A DNA stretch of 64,000 nt, taken from positions 1 to 64,000 of the forward strand of contig CAYTGO010000001.1 of assembly GCA_964437425.1 (NCBI GenBank), read 5' to 3'. The position numbers were made by a program, and so were the translations under genes. Positions 45,087 through 54,574 of the stretch are shown one piece after another (positions within the stretch are counted from its first letter, which is position 1; each line of letters begins with the position of its first letter). Origin of the DNA: Scalindua sp964437425 (GTDB taxonomy: Bacteria; Planctomycetota; Brocadiia; Brocadiales; Scalinduaceae). The notes below the pieces were generated by a model. That model saw only the letters and a list, made by a program, of their open reading frames with translations. It was not told the DNA's origin and ran no database searches.

Positions 45087-46012
45087 ACAAGCGTATTCTC
45101 ATCACGGGGGCACTTGGCCACATCGGTTCCAAACTAATTCACTTGATAAAACTAGGTGAGTTTGAAGAAGTTCGAATGGTTGATAATCTGTCAACCCAGC
45201 GGTATGTTTCGTTGTTTAATTTGCCAGAAGGCGTGAATTTTACTTTCATTGAGGATGATATTCTTGATGCAGATATGATGGCAATTACCAAAGATATGGA
45301 TTTTGTGATCCATTTGGCTGCTATTACCGATGCGCCTTCTAGCTTTAAAAGACGCGAAGAAGTTGAGCTGGTGAATTACCAAGGGACAAAGCGCGTAGCA
45401 CAGGCATGCATAGAGAATGGAGCCAGATTATTATTCCCATCTACCACCAGTGTGTACGGGCAGCAGTCGGAAGTGGTTGACGAAACCTGTCCAATTGAGG
45501 AGTTAAAACCTCAGAGCCCTTATGCGGAGTACAAACTCAAGTCTGAACAAATGCTACAGGAAATGGGAATGAGCCAGGGTCTAAAATTTGTCAGCTTTCG
45601 GTTTGGGACAATATTTGGCACATCCATAGGCATGCGCTTCCACACGGCTGTCAATAAATTCTGCTGGCAAGCCGTGATGAGGCAACCCTTGACAGTCTGG
45701 AAAACTGCTATGGATCAGAGAAGGCCTTACCTGGGTGTTGGTGATGCTGTGGAAGCAATAAAGTTTGTCATTGAAAAAGACTTATTTGATTGTGAAATCT
45801 ATAATATTGTTACTTCCAACAACACAGTAAAGGATATAGTTGATAGAATAACGGAATATATTCCTGAAGCGATTATAGAATTGGTTGATTCACAAATCAT
45901 GAATCAGTTGTCATATCATGTGTTGGCTGATAATTTTGAGAAGAGGGGCTTCAGTTTTGAAGATACAATTCATTGTGGGATAAAAGATACCATCGGTTTA
46001 ATTAAACACTAG
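45083..46012 (+). CDS. NAD-dependent sugar epimerase/dehydratase (extended SDR)
   Basis: The 309 residues show the NAD loop ILITGALGHIGSKLIHLI, FVIHLAAITDAPSSF, the Ser/Thr site FPSTTSVYGQ and the YxxxK motif YAEYK. It overlaps the upstream SDR by 4 bases and is one of three consecutive SDR genes; together they could carry out successive dehydration, epimerisation or reduction steps on one NDP-sugar. The start is the ATG in the overlap. Confidence 0.87.
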   Translation: MNKRILITGALGHIGSKLIHLIKLGEFEEVRMVDNLSTQRYVSLFNLPEGVNFTFIEDDILDADMMAITKDMDFVIHLAAITDAPSSFKRREEVELVNYQGTKRVAQACIENGARLLFPSTTSVYGQQSEVVDETCPIEELKPQSPYAEYKLKSEQMLQEMGMSQGLKFVSFRFGTIFGTSIGMRFHTAVNKFCWQAVMRQPLTVWKTAMDQRRPYLGVGDAVEAIKFVIEKDLFDCEIYNIVTSNNTVKDIVDRITEYIPEAIIELVDSQIMNQLSYHVLADNFEKRGFSFEDTIHCGIKDTIGLIKH

Positions 46013-46038
46013 TATCATTACAGGTGTTTTGATAATTT

Positions 46039-47163
46039 GTGAATTATAATAATTATTTAACTGTTGTACTTACTCTTTGGGATAGACCAAGATTTACCAG
46101 GAGATGGATGGCGTATGCGAATCATATTCATTTTCCATTTAAGATATTGATTGCCGATGGTGGTCAAGGCGTTGAGATAGAAGGGCACTTGTCAGACAAG
46201 AGGAACTATCCATTTCTAGATTATGAGTATCTTAGATATTCATATGATACATCCTACTATGATTATTATCTGAAAGTAGATGATGCTTTGTCAAAGGTTG
46301 AAACTCCATATGTGGTCATGGCAGATAATGATGATTTTTTTATAGAAGACGGATTAAAAAGAGCAGTGGATTTTCTTCAAAATAATCCATCTTATAGTTC
46401 ATGTAGAGGTAAAATGGGACAGTTTGGAGTTGTTCTTAATAAAAAATATGCAGAAGACATTGGTGTATACGGAAAAATTGAGGACTATCATGTTAATGAT
46501 GAAAGTGTGTCTGATGAAGAAGATACCGCATTGAGCCGGATAAATACTATGTCGTTCTTGCACGTGAACCCTTGTTTTTATGATGTTCAACGAAAGGACA
46601 CTTTAAAAGAAACCTTTTCCGGTCTAGTAAAAATGAATTTAAATGACCTTTTTTTAGTGGAATGTTTTCATTGGTTTTTTAACGCTATTAATGGAAAGGT
46701 TAAACGTGAAAATTACTTGTATTTAATGCGGCAGTATCCTGGTATGGAGAGTTCTGCTGAAAAACATAGTAAAAAACATGGTGATGTGTTTGGTCGAATG
46801 CTGGTTCCAACCTGGTCAGATGATTTTGGCAGATTTGTGGATGGTCTTACGAAGTTAGGCGTTGATAAACATGGTGTTGATGAAGAAGGGTTTCGTGCAT
46901 GTGTTGTGTCAGCATACCGTAGATATTTAGATTTAGCGATAAATAAGCATGCTTCTGCCAATAGCCGAAAAGGTGCATATAAGTTAATTAAATATATAAA
47001 AGGTGTTGTAAAACAGTTTGACCGTAATGGATTATTAAAGAAAATCTATCATATAACCTGTAGAAGTTCTTTACTGCGCTCTCAAAAAGAGCAAGAAATT
47101 GAATATCCGGAATTAAATGTCATTATTGATTTCCTGAATACGCAACATGCAGCTGGAGGCTAA
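46039..47163 (+). CDS. Family 2-type glycosyltransferase (TIGR00180/TIGR04440-like)
   Basis: A 374-residue protein with GTG start. The N-terminal GT-A pattern is present: LTVVLTLWDRPRFTRRWMAY, KILIADGGQG and the metal-binding acidic motif in YVVMADNDDFFIEDG. The middle part (DTALSRINTMSFL; LFLVECFHWFF) is characteristic of the subgroup seen in sialic-acid-type clusters. The C-terminal ~90 residues are basic and helical. It probably transfers one of the NDP- or CMP-activated sugars made by adjacent genes. Confidence 0.75.
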   Translation: MNYNNYLTVVLTLWDRPRFTRRWMAYANHIHFPFKILIADGGQGVEIEGHLSDKRNYPFLDYEYLRYSYDTSYYDYYLKVDDALSKVETPYVVMADNDDFFIEDGLKRAVDFLQNNPSYSSCRGKMGQFGVVLNKKYAEDIGVYGKIEDYHVNDESVSDEEDTALSRINTMSFLHVNPCFYDVQRKDTLKETFSGLVKMNLNDLFLVECFHWFFNAINGKVKRENYLYLMRQYPGMESSAEKHSKKHGDVFGRMLVPTWSDDFGRFVDGLTKLGVDKHGVDEEGFRACVVSAYRRYLDLAINKHASANSRKGAYKLIKYIKGVVKQFDRNGLLKKIYHITCRSSLLRSQKEQEIEYPELNVIIDFLNTQHAAGG

Positions 47164-47174
47164 AAAGGTTTCAT

Positions 47175-48167
47175 ATGAGCTCATTATATAAAAACATCCT
47201 TGTTACTGGTGCGGACGGCTTCATCGGGTCGCATCTCACTGAAATGCTTATGGGGAAGGGTCACAAGGTCAGGGCGCTGTCGTATTACAATTCGTTCAAC
47301 AACTGGGGATGGCTGGAAGATATAGAGATTTCTGAGGGCCTTGAAGTTGTGTGCGGCGATGTAAGGGACCCGCATTTCTGCAAGCACATTGTAAAGGATG
47401 TCGACATGATTTTTCATCTTGCGGCGTTGATTGCCATTCCATATTCCTTTGTGGCACCGGACAGCTATGTGGATACTAACGTAAAGGGTACGCTAAATAT
47501 CTGCCAGGCTGCTCGTGAGAACGGTAACATCAGGGTGATACACACATCCACGTCGGAAGTGTACGGAACGGCGCAGTATGTGCCTATTGATGAAAAGCAT
47601 CCCAAGCAGCCACAGTCGCCTTATTCAGCATCAAAGATTGGTGCCGATGCGATGGCGATGAGTTTCTACAATACCTTCGAGCTGCCTGTCACTATAGCAA
47701 GGCTGTTCAATACCTATGGTCCTCGTCAGTCGGCACGGGCGATCATCCCGACAATTATTTCCCAGATTGCCAGCGGGACGAAAGAGATTAAGTTGGGGGA
47801 TCTTTCTCCCACCAGGGATTTCAACTTCGTTGGGGATATCTGTAAAGGCTTTATCGCGCTTGCTCAATGTGATGAAGCCATTGGAAGAGAGGTTAATATT
47901 GGGTCTGGAACAGAAATATCTATCGATGAGCTTGCAACCCTGATTATCAATGTTTCAGGAGTGGGTGGCAAGGTGGTATCCGAAGAATGTAGAGTTCGAC
48001 CCAAAAATAGTGAGGTAGAAAGGTTGGTCTGTGACAGTAGTTTATTGAGTCAACTGACCGGATGGAAGCCTAAGATAACAATAAAAGAAGGCATTGTTAA
48101 GACTATTGAGTGGTTTAAGGATGAGAATAACCTGAAGAGATATAAGAGTGAAATTTATAATATATAA
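47175..48167 (+). CDS. legB: GDP-sugar 4,6-dehydratase of legionaminic acid synthesis (LegB-like)
   Basis: LegB removes water from GDP-N-acetylglucosamine to give the 4-keto-6-deoxy sugar, the entry step of the GDP-linked legionaminic acid pathway. The 330-residue protein has LVTGADGFIGSHLTEML, the highly typical SYYNSFNNWGWLED, FHLAALIAIPYSF, VDTNVKGTLN, STSEVYGTAQ, the catalytic PYSASK and RQSARAIIPTIISQIASG, a combination specific to this subfamily. Its first 600 bases are more G+C-rich (31 of 60 in 47701-47760) than its 3' end. The aminotransferase gene legC follows 98 bases later. Confidence 0.92.
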   Translation: MSSLYKNILVTGADGFIGSHLTEMLMGKGHKVRALSYYNSFNNWGWLEDIEISEGLEVVCGDVRDPHFCKHIVKDVDMIFHLAALIAIPYSFVAPDSYVDTNVKGTLNICQAARENGNIRVIHTSTSEVYGTAQYVPIDEKHPKQPQSPYSASKIGADAMAMSFYNTFELPVTIARLFNTYGPRQSARAIIPTIISQIASGTKEIKLGDLSPTRDFNFVGDICKGFIALAQCDEAIGREVNIGSGTEISIDELATLIINVSGVGGKVVSEECRVRPKNSEVERLVCDSSLLSQLTGWKPKITIKEGIVKTIEWFKDENNLKRYKSEIYNI

Positions 48168-48265
48168 TTGTGTATCTATATTTAATGTTAGGATTATTAT
48201 TAATAAATATTACTTGTTAAAACAAATGAAACATATTTTTCAATATAGTTTGAAGGATTATTCTT

Positions 48266-49426
48266 ATGCTGTCCTTTAAACCCGAAAGATCAATTCCTCT
48301 ATCCGAACCGGTCATTTCCGGTAATGAGTGGCGTTATATAAAGGATTGCCTCGATACTGGGTGGGTTTCAACAGCTGGTGCGTATGTAACACGTTTTGAA
48401 GAAACAATAGCGAACTACATTTGTGCTAAATATGCAGTTGCTACAGTTAATGGTACATCAGCCCTGCATGTAAGTCTTATTGCCTGTGGTGTACAGCCGG
48501 ACGATGAAGTTCTTGTACCTGCGCTAACTTTTATATCTCCTGTAAATGTTATTCGTTATTGTAATGCTTATCCGGTTTTTATGGATTGTAATGAGAGTAC
48601 CCTGTGTATTGACGTTCAGAAGGTCATAGATTTTCTTGAAGGTGAGTGCGAGCAACGTAGTAACGGTTATACCTATAACAAAGATACAAATAGAAGAGTA
48701 AAGGCTGTTGTACCTGTACATGTTTTTGGGCATTCCACAGATATGGATATGCTTCTTGAAGTCTGTGATGAAAAGAATATAGACATAATAGAAGACGCAA
48801 CGGAGAGTCTTGGCTCAGAATATAAAGGAAAGAAGACAGGTTCATTTGGAAAAGCTGGTTGTTTTTCTTTCAACGGCAACAAAATTATTACTGCTGGTGG
48901 AGGTGGGATGGTTGTTACAAATGATGATGACCTCTCAAATAAGATAAGACATTTAACAACACAAGCAAAAAGAGACTCATTTGAATATGACCATGATGAG
49001 GTTGGATACAATTATAGGCTTAATAATATACAGGCTGCGATGGGTGTTGCGCAAATGGAGAAAATAGATGAATTCGTTCAAGTGAAAAGGGAGAACGCCA
49101 ACTATTATATAGAATTGCTTGCAAATATTAAGGGATTAGAATTTTTTAGAGAAGCAGAATGGACAAAGAGTAACTACTGGTTATTTACAATAAAGGTATC
49201 AAAAGAGCATAAAAAACCACTGATAGATCACCTTTTGTCAGAAAATATTCAGGCGAGACCCATCTGGAAGTTAATACACTCCCTGCCTATGTATTCTGGA
49301 TTCCAGTCTTATCAAATAGAAAGAGCAGTTGATGCCTATGAGAGCTGTATAAGTCTTCCTTCCAGCGTAAATATAAGAAAATCCGAAATTGAATATATTG
49401 TAAATAATATTGCGAAGTATTTTTAG
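48266..49426 (+). CDS. legC: LegC-family PLP aminotransferase for 4-amino-4,6-dideoxy sugar formation
   Basis: A 386-residue DegT/DnrJ/EryC1-type aminotransferase that converts the LegB product to a 4-amino sugar. It shows SEPVISGNEWRYIKDCLDTG and VSTAGAYVTRFE, the phosphate-binding GTSALHVSL, the PLP Asp in DIIEDATESLGSEYKGKKTG and the Schiff-base Lys in FSFNGNKIITAGGGG. These features, with the order legB-legC, identify the LegC group rather than other sugar aminotransferases. Confidence 0.92.
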   Translation: MLSFKPERSIPLSEPVISGNEWRYIKDCLDTGWVSTAGAYVTRFEETIANYICAKYAVATVNGTSALHVSLIACGVQPDDEVLVPALTFISPVNVIRYCNAYPVFMDCNESTLCIDVQKVIDFLEGECEQRSNGYTYNKDTNRRVKAVVPVHVFGHSTDMDMLLEVCDEKNIDIIEDATESLGSEYKGKKTGSFGKAGCFSFNGNKIITAGGGGMVVTNDDDLSNKIRHLTTQAKRDSFEYDHDEVGYNYRLNNIQAAMGVAQMEKIDEFVQVKRENANYYIELLANIKGLEFFREAEWTKSNYWLFTIKVSKEHKKPLIDHLLSENIQARPIWKLIHSLPMYSGFQSYQIERAVDAYESCISLPSSVNIRKSEIEYIVNNIAKYF

Positions 49427-49437
49427 AGGTTGTCGCT

Positions 49438-49542
49438 GTGAGCAAGATTGAAATAATGTTGTTGGATAGAAAGAATCCTCACTACGTATTTGAGGAGACG
49501 CTTAGATACGTAATAACAAACATGAGAGAAAGTTTAGGATGA
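49438..49542 (+). CDS. Possible small ORF or gene remnant before ptmE (34 residues)
   Basis: GTG 49438 to TGA 49540-49542, overlapping the ptmE start codon (ATGA). It would encode 34 residues starting MSKIEIMLLDRKNPHYVF. No family recognised; it could be a leader that couples translation to ptmE or the remnant of a lost gene. Confidence 0.3.
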   Translation: MSKIEIMLLDRKNPHYVFEETLRYVITNMRESLG

Positions 49543-50606
49543 GTAAAAGCTGGAATGAATCGTTGTTGCCCCCAGAATCTACTGTTAAAGATGCAAAGCG
49601 CATCCTTGATTCAGATTCAATGCGTATTGTTCTTGTTGTGAATGAACAGGGGAGATTGCTGGGGATTGTAACGCAAAGTGATTATAGAAAGGGTATTTTG
49701 AAATATGTGGATAATCAAGCGCCTATTACTGCAATTATGAACGATAACCCAAAGACGGTATTAGTGACAGATAGTGAAAGTGAAATAGACGAATTATTTA
49801 TTAAGACACATTTATTGCATTTGCCTGTTGTTGATGAGGATGGAATATTAGTAGGTGTAGAGTACTATGACGAACACTTAATGATTGATAGCCAGGATAA
49901 CTGGATGATTATTATGGCTGGTGGGCAGGGTAGTCGTTTAAGACCATTAACTACTGAAACGCCTAAGCCACTGTTAAAAGTGGGTACAAAACCGATTCTG
50001 GAAACAATTATAGATAATTGTATCTCTTATGGTTTTAAAAAGTTTTATTTGTCAGTTAATTATAAAGCTCAAATGATCGAAGATTATTTTGGCGATGGGT
50101 CTAAATGGGGTATTCAAATAAGATATTTGAAGGAAAAGAAGCAAAAAGGGACTGCCGGATCACTTTCGCTTTTACCTGAAAAGCCATCAAAACCATTTAT
50201 AGTAATGAACGCAGATCTGGTAACTGAACTAAATTTTCAAGATTTAATCAATTTTCATTTGGAGCACAAAGCTGTTGCTACAATGTGTGTAAAGGAGTAC
50301 GAGTTCGCGGTTCCTTATGGTGTTGTGGGGGTTAATGATGGTGCTATTGAGAGAATTGATGAAAAACCTGTCCATAAGTTTTTTGTAAATGCGGGTGTTT
50401 ACGTTCTAGTCCCGAAGGTGTTAAATTATCTGTCTGAGAATGAGCCTATGGATATGACGGATTTATTTAGTAAGGTTATTGATGAAAAACAAAACACAGC
50501 TGCTTTTCCTATTCATGAATATTGGTTGGATATTGGTAGTGTGGATGATTATCAGCATGCGAATGGGACACTATTGGATAGAGAGGATAAAGAGTACAGC
50601 AACTAG
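49539..50606 (+). CDS. ptmE: CBS-domain glucosamine-1-phosphate guanylyltransferase (PtmE-like)
   Basis: In the Campylobacter legionaminic acid pathway PtmE makes GDP-glucosamine from GTP and glucosamine-1-phosphate. The 355 residues have the same layout: a CBS pair (about residues 8-120; VVNEQGRLLGIVTQSDY, HLPVVDEDGILVGVEYYD) and a nucleotidyltransferase (about 123-350; IIMAGGQGSRLRPLTTETPK, PLLKVGTKPILE, FIVMNADLVTEL, FPIHEYWLDIGSVDDYQ). The CBS pair may regulate activity with an adenine nucleotide. It supports a GDP-linked rather than UDP-linked route for the nonulosonic acid made here. Confidence 0.88.
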   Translation: MSKSWNESLLPPESTVKDAKRILDSDSMRIVLVVNEQGRLLGIVTQSDYRKGILKYVDNQAPITAIMNDNPKTVLVTDSESEIDELFIKTHLLHLPVVDEDGILVGVEYYDEHLMIDSQDNWMIIMAGGQGSRLRPLTTETPKPLLKVGTKPILETIIDNCISYGFKKFYLSVNYKAQMIEDYFGDGSKWGIQIRYLKEKKQKGTAGSLSLLPEKPSKPFIVMNADLVTELNFQDLINFHLEHKAVATMCVKEYEFAVPYGVVGVNDGAIERIDEKPVHKFFVNAGVYVLVPKVLNYLSENEPMDMTDLFSKVIDEKQNTAAFPIHEYWLDIGSVDDYQHANGTLLDREDKEYSN

Positions 50607-50626
50607 TCTTGATTAAATAACATATA

Positions 50627-51577
50627 GTGTCAAAAGTCAGAATTGGATTAATTGGAGCAGGTGAGATAACCAGGAAGCATCTTGATGTTATTGCGGATAT
50701 CGGTTGGATTGAGGCTGTCGGTATTACGTCTCGAACAAGGAGTAAGGCTGAACATGTGGCGCAGGAATATGGGATTCCTGTCTGTGCTGATGACGTGGAA
50801 TCACTTATAGGAGAGGTTTGTCCAGATGCATTGATGGTGCTTGTGTCTGTAGATCAAACATACCAGGTGGTAACCAATCTCTTGCCGTACAGGCTTCCGC
50901 TATTCCTCGAAAAACCTCCGGGCTTAATTCCAGATCAAACGAAGGCATTGGTGGAGCTGGCGCAAGCGCATTCTGTACAAACCATGGTTGGTTTCAATCG
51001 GAGGTATTACTCTGTTTTTCGGAAAGGCCTTGACGTAATACGGGATAAAGGGCCATTGTTAGGCGTATCAGTAGATGGTCATGAGCGGTTTTGGAAGATA
51101 AAAGACAGTTTGAGTGATACTAAATGTGCTAATTGGATATATGCAAATTCTACACATACAATAGATTTGTTAAGGTTTTTTGGTGGAGAACCATCTAATG
51201 TTCATGCTGTTGCACACAACTATATTGAAAATAATGGTGATCAATTTGCTGCTATCATGGATTTAGATACTGATACGATTGGTCGCTATAATGCTCATTG
51301 GTATTCTCCTGGAGGATGGGGTGTCGTGTTATACGGTGATGGTGTAACTGTAGAATTTAAACCATTGGAAAATGGTACGTGGACGGATAAGCAATTTAAA
51401 ACACATGAAATAATACCAGATAAAGTTGATCAGAAATATAAACCAGGGTTTTATGGGCAGATGAAAGCGTTTGGAGAAATGGTTATTGGCGGCAAACTTC
51501 CATGGCCTGGGCAGGACCTGGCTGCTTCCTATAAGACCATGCAATTGGCGGAGAAAATTTCTATTGGTAAACCATAA
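50627..51577 (+). CDS. Gfo/Idh/MocA-family oxidoreductase
   Basis: A 316-residue NAD(P)-dependent sugar oxidoreductase with GTG start. The N-terminal Rossmann loop RIGLIGAGEITRKHLDVI and the EKP motif (LFLEKPPGLI) are typical, followed by VGFNRRYYSVFRKGL and the C-terminal beta-sheet domain. Located in the legionaminic block just after ptmE; it could oxidise or reduce a ring carbon of a precursor sugar, but the substrate is unknown. The next gene begins 1 base after its stop. Confidence 0.88.
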   Translation: MSKVRIGLIGAGEITRKHLDVIADIGWIEAVGITSRTRSKAEHVAQEYGIPVCADDVESLIGEVCPDALMVLVSVDQTYQVVTNLLPYRLPLFLEKPPGLIPDQTKALVELAQAHSVQTMVGFNRRYYSVFRKGLDVIRDKGPLLGVSVDGHERFWKIKDSLSDTKCANWIYANSTHTIDLLRFFGGEPSNVHAVAHNYIENNGDQFAAIMDLDTDTIGRYNAHWYSPGGWGVVLYGDGVTVEFKPLENGTWTDKQFKTHEIIPDKVDQKYKPGFYGQMKAFGEMVIGGKLPWPGQDLAASYKTMQLAEKISIGKP

Positions 51578-51578
51578 G

Positions 51579-52667
51579 GTGTTGCAGGCTATAAAGCCAG
51601 AGGGGCATACGGACATAAAGGTGGACTGTAATATTTATAACAAATCTAATGCTTCAGACTATAAAATATTTCTTCGTGAACACACACTTGACCTGGATAT
51701 TTACTATCAAGCCGAGTTTTTAGAACTTGAAGCATCTCTCGTAAAAGGTGAATATGAGATTTTTACATTAACTGATGCTTCCCAAAATATATTTATTTAT
51801 CCCTTTTTAAAAGTCAGACTTGAGGGCGAATTTTCAAATTATATTGATTTGGTTCCACCGTATGGCTATCCAGGTCCTTTTTGTAATGCCCCTTCTTTTT
51901 TCGGAATAGGCGAAGATGAGTTTATAAAGTATATTCAGACTCAAAATGTGGTTTCAGAGTTTGTTCGCTATCATTTTCACTATAATAGTACGTTGCGATT
52001 TTCTAGAGCTATTGAAAATGAAGCAAACCGTACTATTGTACTCTTTGATCTACGTAGAAGCTGGGATGATATTTGGAAGAATGATGTTGTTATGAATAAC
52101 CGAAATTATGTCAATAGGCTTGAGAAAGAGGGTTATAGATTTGAGGTAAGTAATAGCACACATGATTTATCAGAATTTATTAATTTATATTATCAAACTA
52201 TGGACAATGTTGGCTCGCCTGAATCTTTTTATTTTGAAGAACAATATTTTTACCAGTTATTTGAAAAATTAAATAGAAAGGTTGTGCTTTCAAGAATAGT
52301 TAAGGATGGTATTACTTATTCAGCTGTTATCTTCTTTATTAGTGGGGGTATTGTACAATTGTATTTGAACTGTAGGAATTTAGATTATCCTAAAATTTCC
52401 GCGACTGGGCCGCTTTATATAAGTATAGCGAAATGGGCAAAGGATCAAGGATGTAAGTTCTTAAACGTTGGAGGAGGTAATACAAATCATCCTGATGATA
52501 AATTATTTAAGTTCAAGAAAAAATTATCAAAAACCTATATGACTTTTTATATTGGGAAGAGAATTCACAGAGAAGACATTTATCAATTGCTTGTCGACAA
52601 ATATATTAATGAAAATGGATATGACAGCTACAAACAAATAATGCATAGACTACAGTTCTATAGGTAG
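51579..52667 (+). CDS. FemAB-like/GNAT-fold acyltransferase
   Basis: The open frame extends into the upstream gene, so the start is placed at GTG 51579 right after its stop, giving 362 residues. It resembles the FemAB-like proteins: an aromatic N-terminal lobe (YIDLVPPYGYPGPFCN), WDDIWKNDVVMNNRNYVNRL, FINLYYQTMDNVGSPE, and the C-terminal GNAT lobe with ATGPLYISIAKWAKDQGCKF and NVGGGNTNHPDDKLFKFKKK. These proteins transfer acyl or aminoacyl groups to amines. No LegH-type acetyltransferase is visible in this locus, so it may N-acylate the 4-amino sugar; this is inference. Confidence 0.72.
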   Translation: MLQAIKPEGHTDIKVDCNIYNKSNASDYKIFLREHTLDLDIYYQAEFLELEASLVKGEYEIFTLTDASQNIFIYPFLKVRLEGEFSNYIDLVPPYGYPGPFCNAPSFFGIGEDEFIKYIQTQNVVSEFVRYHFHYNSTLRFSRAIENEANRTIVLFDLRRSWDDIWKNDVVMNNRNYVNRLEKEGYRFEVSNSTHDLSEFINLYYQTMDNVGSPESFYFEEQYFYQLFEKLNRKVVLSRIVKDGITYSAVIFFISGGIVQLYLNCRNLDYPKISATGPLYISIAKWAKDQGCKFLNVGGGNTNHPDDKLFKFKKKLSKTYMTFYIGKRIHREDIYQLLVDKYINENGYDSYKQIMHRLQFYR

Positions 52668-52696
52668 CTGAGCCTTTTAATGTATAGGTGATGAAT

Positions 52697-53365
52697 ATGA
52701 AAGTTTACGGTGACAAAATATATGAACAGCAATTCTCAACCAGGGTCTGGGGTAAGTATCCATCCGAGGAGGTTATACGTTTTTTCATGCGTGCAAAAAA
52801 AGAATTGAGAGGCTCTGACTTGAAAGCACTGGATATAGGATGTGGAACAGGGGCTTGTTCATGGCTTATGGCAAAAGAAGGGGCAATGGTTACGGCAATA
52901 GACGGTGCACCTTCGGGTTTAGAGAAAGTGAATGCCCTCGCAAGGGGATTTGGTGTTAACGCAACAATCGAGGTCGTTCATTGTGATATAACAAGGCCCA
53001 AAGATTTTTTGAATTCGGCTTATGACATTATGGTTGATAATTATGCGCTTTATTCAAATAAAGAGGATCAGACTCTAAATGGCTTCAGAGAGTTCTTCGA
53101 TTTATTGAAAACAGGAGGGTTCTTCTTGACGTGCTGTTTTGGTAAAAAGACAACAGGGTATGGAACCGGCAAACAATTGTCGAAAAACACCTTTACCGAT
53201 ATCGAGGGGAAATTGTCAAATGGAGGGGTTCAATCTTTTTATAGCAGGGATGAGCTGGATCAAATATTTTGTAATATCGGCTATCGGATTTCTTATTATG
53301 AGAATATCATCGAGGACAGAAACGGTGAATTGGTTGAAAAGCATATTACATGTTTATCAAAATAG
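52697..53365 (+). CDS. Class I SAM-dependent methyltransferase
   Basis: A 222-residue methyltransferase with the SAM-binding motif LDIGCGTGACSWLMAKEGA, acidic strand-2 end (VTAIDGAPSGLEKV) and the FDLLKTGGFFL segment typical of UbiE/Methyltransf_11 proteins. ATG 52697 is best supported (AGGTG at 52686-52690); earlier in-frame starts are GTG 52688 and ATG 52691. In this locus it could O- or N-methylate the glycan or nonulosonic acid. Confidence 0.85.
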   Translation: MKVYGDKIYEQQFSTRVWGKYPSEEVIRFFMRAKKELRGSDLKALDIGCGTGACSWLMAKEGAMVTAIDGAPSGLEKVNALARGFGVNATIEVVHCDITRPKDFLNSAYDIMVDNYALYSNKEDQTLNGFREFFDLLKTGGFFLTCCFGKKTTGYGTGKQLSKNTFTDIEGKLSNGGVQSFYSRDELDQIFCNIGYRISYYENIIEDRNGELVEKHITCLSK

Positions 53366-53392
53366 AATTATGGATTCAGTATTGGTTTGCAG

Positions 53393-54574
53393 ATGAATAG
53401 AAAAATTTGTGTGATTACAAGTTCGAGAGCAGATTACGGTTTGCTTAAGCCATTTTTAGATGAATTAAGAATCTGTGAAACAGTAGAACTGCAATTGATT
53501 GTTACGGGCTCACACCTTTCTCCAGAGTTTGGTCACACCTATAAGGAAATTGAAAACGACGGTTTTGATATTAACGGGAAAATTGAAATCCTGCTAAGTT
53601 CCGACTCGCCTGTTGGAATATCAAAAACAATGGGATTGGCTTTAATTTCATTTGCAGAAGAGTTTGACAAATTAAAACCTGATATTGTTGTTGTGATGGG
53701 AGATAGGTACGAAATATTCTCAGCTGTTGCGGCAGCGCATGTAAACCTGTTACCTGTTGCTCATATCAGTGGAGGGGAAGTCACAGAGGGTGTTATAGAT
53801 GATGCTTTCCGGCATTCAATAACAAAGATGAGCCATTTGCATTTCACTGCAACAGAAGAATATAGGAGAAGAGTAATTCAGTTAGGTGAGAATCCTGATA
53901 GCGTATTTAGTGTAGGTGAAACAGGATTGGATAATATTAAGGATATTAGGTTGCTTACAAAAACTGAATTGAAGAAGACGTTGGGGATTCGGTTTGATAA
54001 ACGAAATGTCTTGATTACATTTCATCCCGTTACCTTAGAGGTTAATACATGCAAGAAGCAATTTCAGAATCTATTGTCCGTATTAGAGGAGCAAATGGAC
54101 ACTCAATTGATTTTTACGAAAACAAATGCAGATACAGATGGAAGGGTGATTAATCAGATGATTGATGACTATGTTGAAAGAAATCCTAAAAGCTCCGTTT
54201 CCTTCACATCCTTGGGCCGACTTAGATATTTGTCTTTACTGCAATTTGTTGATGCGGTAGTGGGAAATTCTTCCAGTGGTATCGTTGAGGCACCAAGCTT
54301 CAAGATAGGCACAATTGATGTTGGAGACAGGCAAAAAGGAAGAGTTAAAGCGCAAAGCATAATTAATTGCAAACCAACAAAAGCATCGATTAGAAATGCT
54401 TTTGAATCCCTGTTCTCTAGTAGGTTTCAGAGCACATTAGAAAAGGTAAAAAATCCATATGAGAGTGAAGGTGGGTTACAAAAAATTGTGGAAAAGATCC
54501 AGGGATATTTAAAAGATAATAAAGGATTAAAAAAAGGATTTTTTGATCTGGATATAAGTCAGGTTATAACATAA
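53393..54574 (+). CDS. legG: Hydrolysing UDP-sugar 2-epimerase (LegG/NeuC family)
   Basis: A 393-residue enzyme of the GT-B-fold 2-epimerase family that releases UDP or GDP while inverting C2, making the manno-configured precursor for NeuB-type synthases. Diagnostic stretches are CVITSSRADYGLLKPFL, VVMGDRYEIFSAVAAAHV, HISGGEVTEGVIDDAFRHSI and VVGNSSSGIVEAPSF. I take ATG 53393 (MNRKICVI); the in-frame TTG 53387 is two codons upstream. In this context the substrate is more likely a 2,4-diamino-trideoxy sugar (LegG role) than UDP-GlcNAc. Confidence 0.9.
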   Translation: MNRKICVITSSRADYGLLKPFLDELRICETVELQLIVTGSHLSPEFGHTYKEIENDGFDINGKIEILLSSDSPVGISKTMGLALISFAEEFDKLKPDIVVVMGDRYEIFSAVAAAHVNLLPVAHISGGEVTEGVIDDAFRHSITKMSHLHFTATEEYRRRVIQLGENPDSVFSVGETGLDNIKDIRLLTKTELKKTLGIRFDKRNVLITFHPVTLEVNTCKKQFQNLLSVLEEQMDTQLIFTKTNADTDGRVINQMIDDYVERNPKSSVSFTSLGRLRYLSLLQFVDAVVGNSSSGIVEAPSFKIGTIDVGDRQKGRVKAQSIINCKPTKASIRNAFESLFSSRFQSTLEKVKNPYESEGGLQKIVEKIQGYLKDNKGLKKGFFDLDISQVIT

